A stretch of DNA of 7,679 bases from Patescibacteria group bacterium (GTDB lineage Bacteria > Patescibacteriota > Minisyncoccia > Phycocordibacterales > JAGLOS01), in the NCBI GenBank assembly GCA_018814635.1, contig JAHIYV010000076.1, positions 1 through 7,679 on the forward strand, written 5' to 3'. Numbering within the stretch: position 1 is the first letter of the stretch; each line of letters opens with the position of its first letter. The position numbers and the translations under genes were made by a program. Of the stretch, positions 6,059-7,679 are shown one piece after another. The notes under the pieces are model-generated. The model was not told where the DNA came from. It made no database searches and saw only the letters and a list, made by a program, of their open reading frames with translations.

Positions 6059-6132
6059 CTAAGTCCGTAGAAGATAGGTTTCTGTTATTCACTTGTAAAA
6101 TGTGAAGAATAGAAATAAACCCTATTTAGGTC
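6059..6132 (+). ncRNA. Ribosomal protein L10 leader (autoregulatory RNA)
   Basis: The mRNA leader before rplJ has the L10-leader architecture. CTAA/TTAG (6059-6062/6126-6129) is the basal stem, followed by an asymmetric loop with the motif CCGTAGA (6065-6071). Then come ATAGGTTT pairing with AAACCCTAT (6074-6081/6117-6125, one bulged C) and a long distal hairpin, 6081-6092 with 6102-6113 (11 of 12 pairs), closed by a 9-nt loop. In characterised bacteria this RNA binds the L10(L12)4 complex, so surplus stalk protein represses its own operon. Identification is from layout and context, not a covariance search. Confidence 0.75.
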
Positions 6133-6134
6133 GA

Positions 6135-6182
6135 GCATACACCTTTTAAGGTGTATATTCTATGCGGCCTTGGCCGTTTTTT
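6135..6182 (+). terminator. Attenuator: hairpin pair and T-tract before rplJ
   Basis: ATACACCTT/AAGGTGTAT (6137-6145/6148-6156) forms a 9-bp hairpin. CGGCC/GGCCG (6165-6169/6172-6176) with a 2-nt loop is followed by six T (6177-6182), a compact terminator. An alternative fold pairs AGGTC plus GCATA (6128-6132, 6135-6139) with TATGC plus GGCCT (6161-6170). This would use up the left arm of the terminator and the 3' strand of the L10-leader base. The arrangement predicts premature termination when L10 is bound and read-through when it is not. The 2-nt loop is tight, so the real terminator may pair slightly differently. Confidence 0.65.
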
Positions 6183-6243
6183 GTGTTTATACCAATTATA
6201 ATAAAAATGGCTAGAGAACAGAGGAATAATTAATTTTTTTATT

Positions 6244-6729
6244 ATGGCAATTTCAAAAGAAAAGAAAAAAGAAATATGTGGCAATATGGTTTTCGCGATT
6301 GATAATTCTTCATCAGTGGTTTTTGTAAATTTTCACGGATTGTCTGTATCAGATACAGTAACGCTTCGTAAAGAATTACATACCAATGATGTAAATTATG
6401 TGGTTGCAAAAAAAACACTTATTAAGAGAGCTTTTACCTCTTCAAAAGTAACAGGTGAAATCCCGTTGTTGGAAGGAGAAATTGCAGTTGCTTATGGCAA
6501 TGATCTCATTGCTCCGGCGCGCGAGATATATGCTTTTCAGAAAAAATATAAAGGGGCTATTCAGATTTTGGGAGGTATATTTGAGGGAAAAGTTATGCAA
6601 CAAGAAGAGATGATGAACATTGCGACAATTCCTGCGTTGAAGGTGCTTCATGCTCAATTTGTTAATCTCATAAACAGTCCAATACAACAATTTGTTATGG
6701 CGCTTGATCAAATTGCAAAAACAAAATAA
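6244..6729 (+). CDS. rplJ: 50S ribosomal protein L10 (uL10)
   Basis: L10 anchors the L7/L12 stalk to 23S rRNA and, in complex with L12, represses its own operon through the leader upstream. The 161-residue length is normal. The N-terminal RNA-binding domain shows [10 protein letters not shown], the core [20 protein letters not shown] (23-42) and [15 protein letters not shown] (50-64). The middle domain has [21 protein letters not shown] (78-98). The C-terminal helix (about 140-161, ending [12 protein letters not shown]) binds L7/L12 dimers and looks short, consistent with few dimers, though the number cannot be read off. The ATG lacks a properly spaced Shine-Dalgarno; GAGG at 6221 is 19 nt away. 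rplL follows 23 bp downstream. Confidence 0.96.
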   Translation: MAISKEKKKEICGNMVFAIDNSSSVVFVNFHGLSVSDTVTLRKELHTNDVNYVVAKKTLIKRAFTSSKVTGEIPLLEGEIAVAYGNDLIAPAREIYAFQKKYKGAIQILGGIFEGKVMQQEEMMNIATIPALKVLHAQFVNLINSPIQQFVMALDQIAKTK

Positions 6730-6752
6730 TTATTAGTTTTAAAAATAAAATT

Positions 6753-7337
6753 ATGGTTGATGAAAATAAAAAAGACACAGTTTCTGAATCTGAAGAAAAA
6801 AAGATAGAGAAGGAGGCAACTCCTACAGAAAAACCTGCAGAAGAAAAAGAAATAAAAAAAGAAGAAGTTGAAGTTAAAAAAGAGATAAAAAAAGAAGAAA
6901 AAAAAGAAGAAGTCGTAGTCCCCGTAACGACCGTTGCTGAGGAATCCACAGCAGGGGAAGAGGTTGAAGTACCCAAAAAGTTTCAACAACTTGTTGAGCA
7001 AGTTGAGACTATGTCTGTTCTTGAGTTGCATGAGTTGGTAAAACTCCTTGAAAAGAAATTTGGTGTATCTGCGGCGGCTGTTGCTGTTGCGGGACCAGCT
7101 GGTGATGATGACGGAGTAGAAGAAAAAACTGAATTTACAGTTGAACTTGTTTCTGATGGCGGTGCAAAAATCCCAACAATGAAAGTTGTAAAAGAGATAC
7201 TCGGACTAGGATTAAAGGAAGCAAAAGATTTGGTTGAAGGAGTACCTTCTGTTTTGAAAGAAGGAGTAAAAAAAGAAGACGCCGAAGAGATGAAGAAAAA
7301 ACTCGAAGCAGCTGGCGCGCAGGTAGTGTTGAAATAA
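6753..7337 (+). CDS. rplL: 50S ribosomal protein L7/L12 (bL12) with long charged N-terminal extension
   Basis: L7/L12 is the mobile stalk protein that recruits translational GTPases. Residues 77-195 region match the usual protein: an N-terminal dimerisation and L10-binding helix pair ([20 protein letters not shown], 77-96, then LLEKKFGVS), an Ala/Gly-rich hinge (107-121), and the globular domain. That domain begins [16 protein letters not shown] and includes the GTPase-contact block [15 protein letters not shown] (151-165), ending GAQVVLK. Before this lie about 75 extra residues, very rich in Lys and Glu with four [13 protein letters not shown]-like units, probably disordered or a single charged helix. 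Typical bacterial L7/L12 is about 120-125 residues; this is 194. No good internal start with a ribosome site precedes the conserved part, so the extension is probably translated. It shares rplJ's transcript and is closed by the terminator at 7352. Confidence 0.95.
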   Translation: MVDENKKDTVSESEEKKIEKEATPTEKPAEEKEIKKEEVEVKKEIKKEEKKEEVVVPVTTVAEESTAGEEVEVPKKFQQLVEQVETMSVLELHELVKLLEKKFGVSAAAVAVAGPAGDDDGVEEKTEFTVELVSDGGAKIPTMKVVKEILGLGLKEAKDLVEGVPSVLKEGVKKEDAEEMKKKLEAAGAQVVLK

Positions 7338-7351
7338 AAGAAATAAAAAAG

Positions 7352-7394
7352 GATAAAAGCGCTTGTGAACTGCACCCTTTTATCTTTTCTTCTT
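7352..7394 (+). terminator. Intrinsic terminator of rplJ-rplL
   Basis: GATAAAAG (7352-7359) pairs perfectly with CTTTTATC (7377-7384), extendable by neighbouring A/T pairs. A T-rich tail (TTTTCTTCTT, 7385-7394) follows, starting 15 bp after the rplL stop. The stem is AT-rich with a 17-nt loop, so it may be weak. Confidence 0.6.
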
Positions 7395-7456
7395 GACCCC
7401 TTTTCTTCTCTGAAAACTAATTTGTTTTTTCTTTGTCATTTCGTGATATCTTCCCA

Positions 7457-7600
7457 TTTTGTCATTCTGTTGAAAAACGGAATCCAGGAGTATAACCACG
7501 ATTTCTGGACCCAGAGCGCGGGATGACAAGAAGTTCGCGCGGGATGACAAGTAATCTATCGAAGCCGAGCTTCGATAGATTACTACGGACGGGATGACAA
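7457..7600. repeat. Palindromic GTCATTC/GGGATGAC intergenic repeat
   Basis: TTTTGTCATTC (7457-7467) is complementary, allowing one G-U pair, to GGATGACAAG at 7521-7530. Inside, TCCAG (7483-7487) pairs with CTGGA (7505-7509). GGGATGACAA recurs at 7520-7529, 7541-7550 and 7591-7600, the first two within a longer 15-bp repeat GCGCGGGATGACAAG (7516-7530, 7537-7551). The outline GTCATTC...ATCCAG...CTGGA...GGGATGAC is common to dispersed palindromes in many bacteria. It is non-coding and probably present in many genomic copies. A further TTTGTCATTT at 7432-7441 may be an eroded end. Confidence 0.7.
7551..7583. repeat. Perfect 15-bp stem-loop inserted between repeat units
   Basis: GTAATCTATCGAAGC (7551-7565) and its exact reverse complement (7569-7583) flank a CGA loop. 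It lies between the second and third GGGATGACAA units, which are otherwise 21 bp apart, so it looks like a later palindromic insertion. No T-tract follows, so it is not a standard terminator. Confidence 0.75.
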
Positions 7601-7607
7601 AATACTA

Positions 7608-7679
7608 TTTTAGGACTCATACACAAATAACTTCAGCAAGTTCGCTCAGATTCGTGTCAGATTTTTCTGAAAAAACTTG
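7608..7679. mobile_element. Partial second copy of the inverted-repeat element (runs off the window)
   Basis: Positions 7608-7652 align without gaps to the reverse complement of 4208-4252: 36 of 45 bases agree, starting TTTTAGG and ending AAGTTCGC(T/C)CAGATT. Sequence beyond 7652 differs from the first copy and has its own pairings (TCAGA/TCTGA at 7657-7661/7666-7670 and CAAGTT/AACTTG at 7637-7642/7674-7679). The end is shared but the interior is not, as in families of non-autonomous elements. The window stops before the other end. Confidence 0.55.

Noticed and set aside
6207..6233. Eight-codon upstream ORF (MAREQRNN) between the L10 attenuator and rplJ.
   Set aside because: Too short, no ribosome binding site, no regulatory codon run; likely chance in AT-rich leader.
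6695..7031. Long leftward frames opposite rplL rich in Ser, Phe and Thr.
   Set aside because: They are the complement of the Lys/Glu-rich rplL extension; low-complexity shadows with no start signal.
7520..7600. Three GGGATGACAA units as a possible CRISPR array.
   Set aside because: Units are only 10-15 bp and spacings irregular (21 and 50 bp); one spacer is a perfect hairpin. It is a dispersed palindromic repeat.
1..7679. Alternative genetic code (TGA read as Gly, as in Gracilibacteria/SR1), since no gene ends in TGA.
   Set aside because: All recognised proteins are full length under the standard code and none needs TGA read through; the absence of TGA stops in about ten genes is weak evidence.

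Overview
The window looks like chromosomal DNA from a small-genome, AT-rich bacterium. I infer Patescibacteria (Candidate Phyla Radiation), probably near Parcubacteria. The reasons are low G+C, very tight gene spacing, mostly missing Shine-Dalgarno sequences, a tRNA gene without encoded CCA, a fermentation-type 2-hydroxyacid dehydrogenase, and a short TruB. Stop codons are TAA, with one TAG; no long gene needs TGA read as an amino acid, so the standard bacterial code fits. This placement is inference.

Left part (1-3851): a D-2-hydroxyacid dehydrogenase runs rightwards. Facing it is a 76-codon orphan gene with its own TTG start, near-perfect Shine-Dalgarno and intrinsic terminator. A short AT-rich divergent control region with a 12-bp direct repeat separates the orphan from a Na+/Ca2+ exchanger-family antiporter. 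Then come an extremely AT-rich class I SAM methyltransferase and, 3 bp later, the tRNA pseudouridine-55 synthase truB.

Middle (3852-6043): tRNA-Gln(UUG), with a good promoter, is followed by a 253-bp element with near-perfect 22-bp terminal inverted repeats and several nested hairpins. Just 12 bp beyond is what I read as a decayed restriction-modification or defence cassette. It contains a 23-codon stub resembling the start of an EcoRI-family adenine methyltransferase, a full-length RhuM-family protein, and a DUF262-HNH endonuclease that keeps both ends but has lost its whole catalytic middle in frame. A 34-codon putative one-helix membrane peptide closes the run.

Right part (6026-7394): the rplJ-rplL operon encodes the ribosomal stalk proteins L10 and L7/L12. 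It has a strong promoter inside the preceding small ORF, an L10-leader RNA, and a visible terminator/antiterminator pair. L7/L12 carries an unusual charged N-terminal extension of about 75 residues. An intrinsic terminator closes the operon, so rpoB does not follow directly.

The last 285 bp are non-coding and repeat-rich. They hold a GTCATTC/GGGATGAC palindromic repeat with three GGGATGACAA units, a perfect 15-bp-stem hairpin inserted in it, and the first 72 bp of a second, diverged copy of the terminal sequence of the element next to the tRNA. That shared end, in opposite orientation 3.4 kb apart, is the best evidence here for an undescribed small mobile repeat family.
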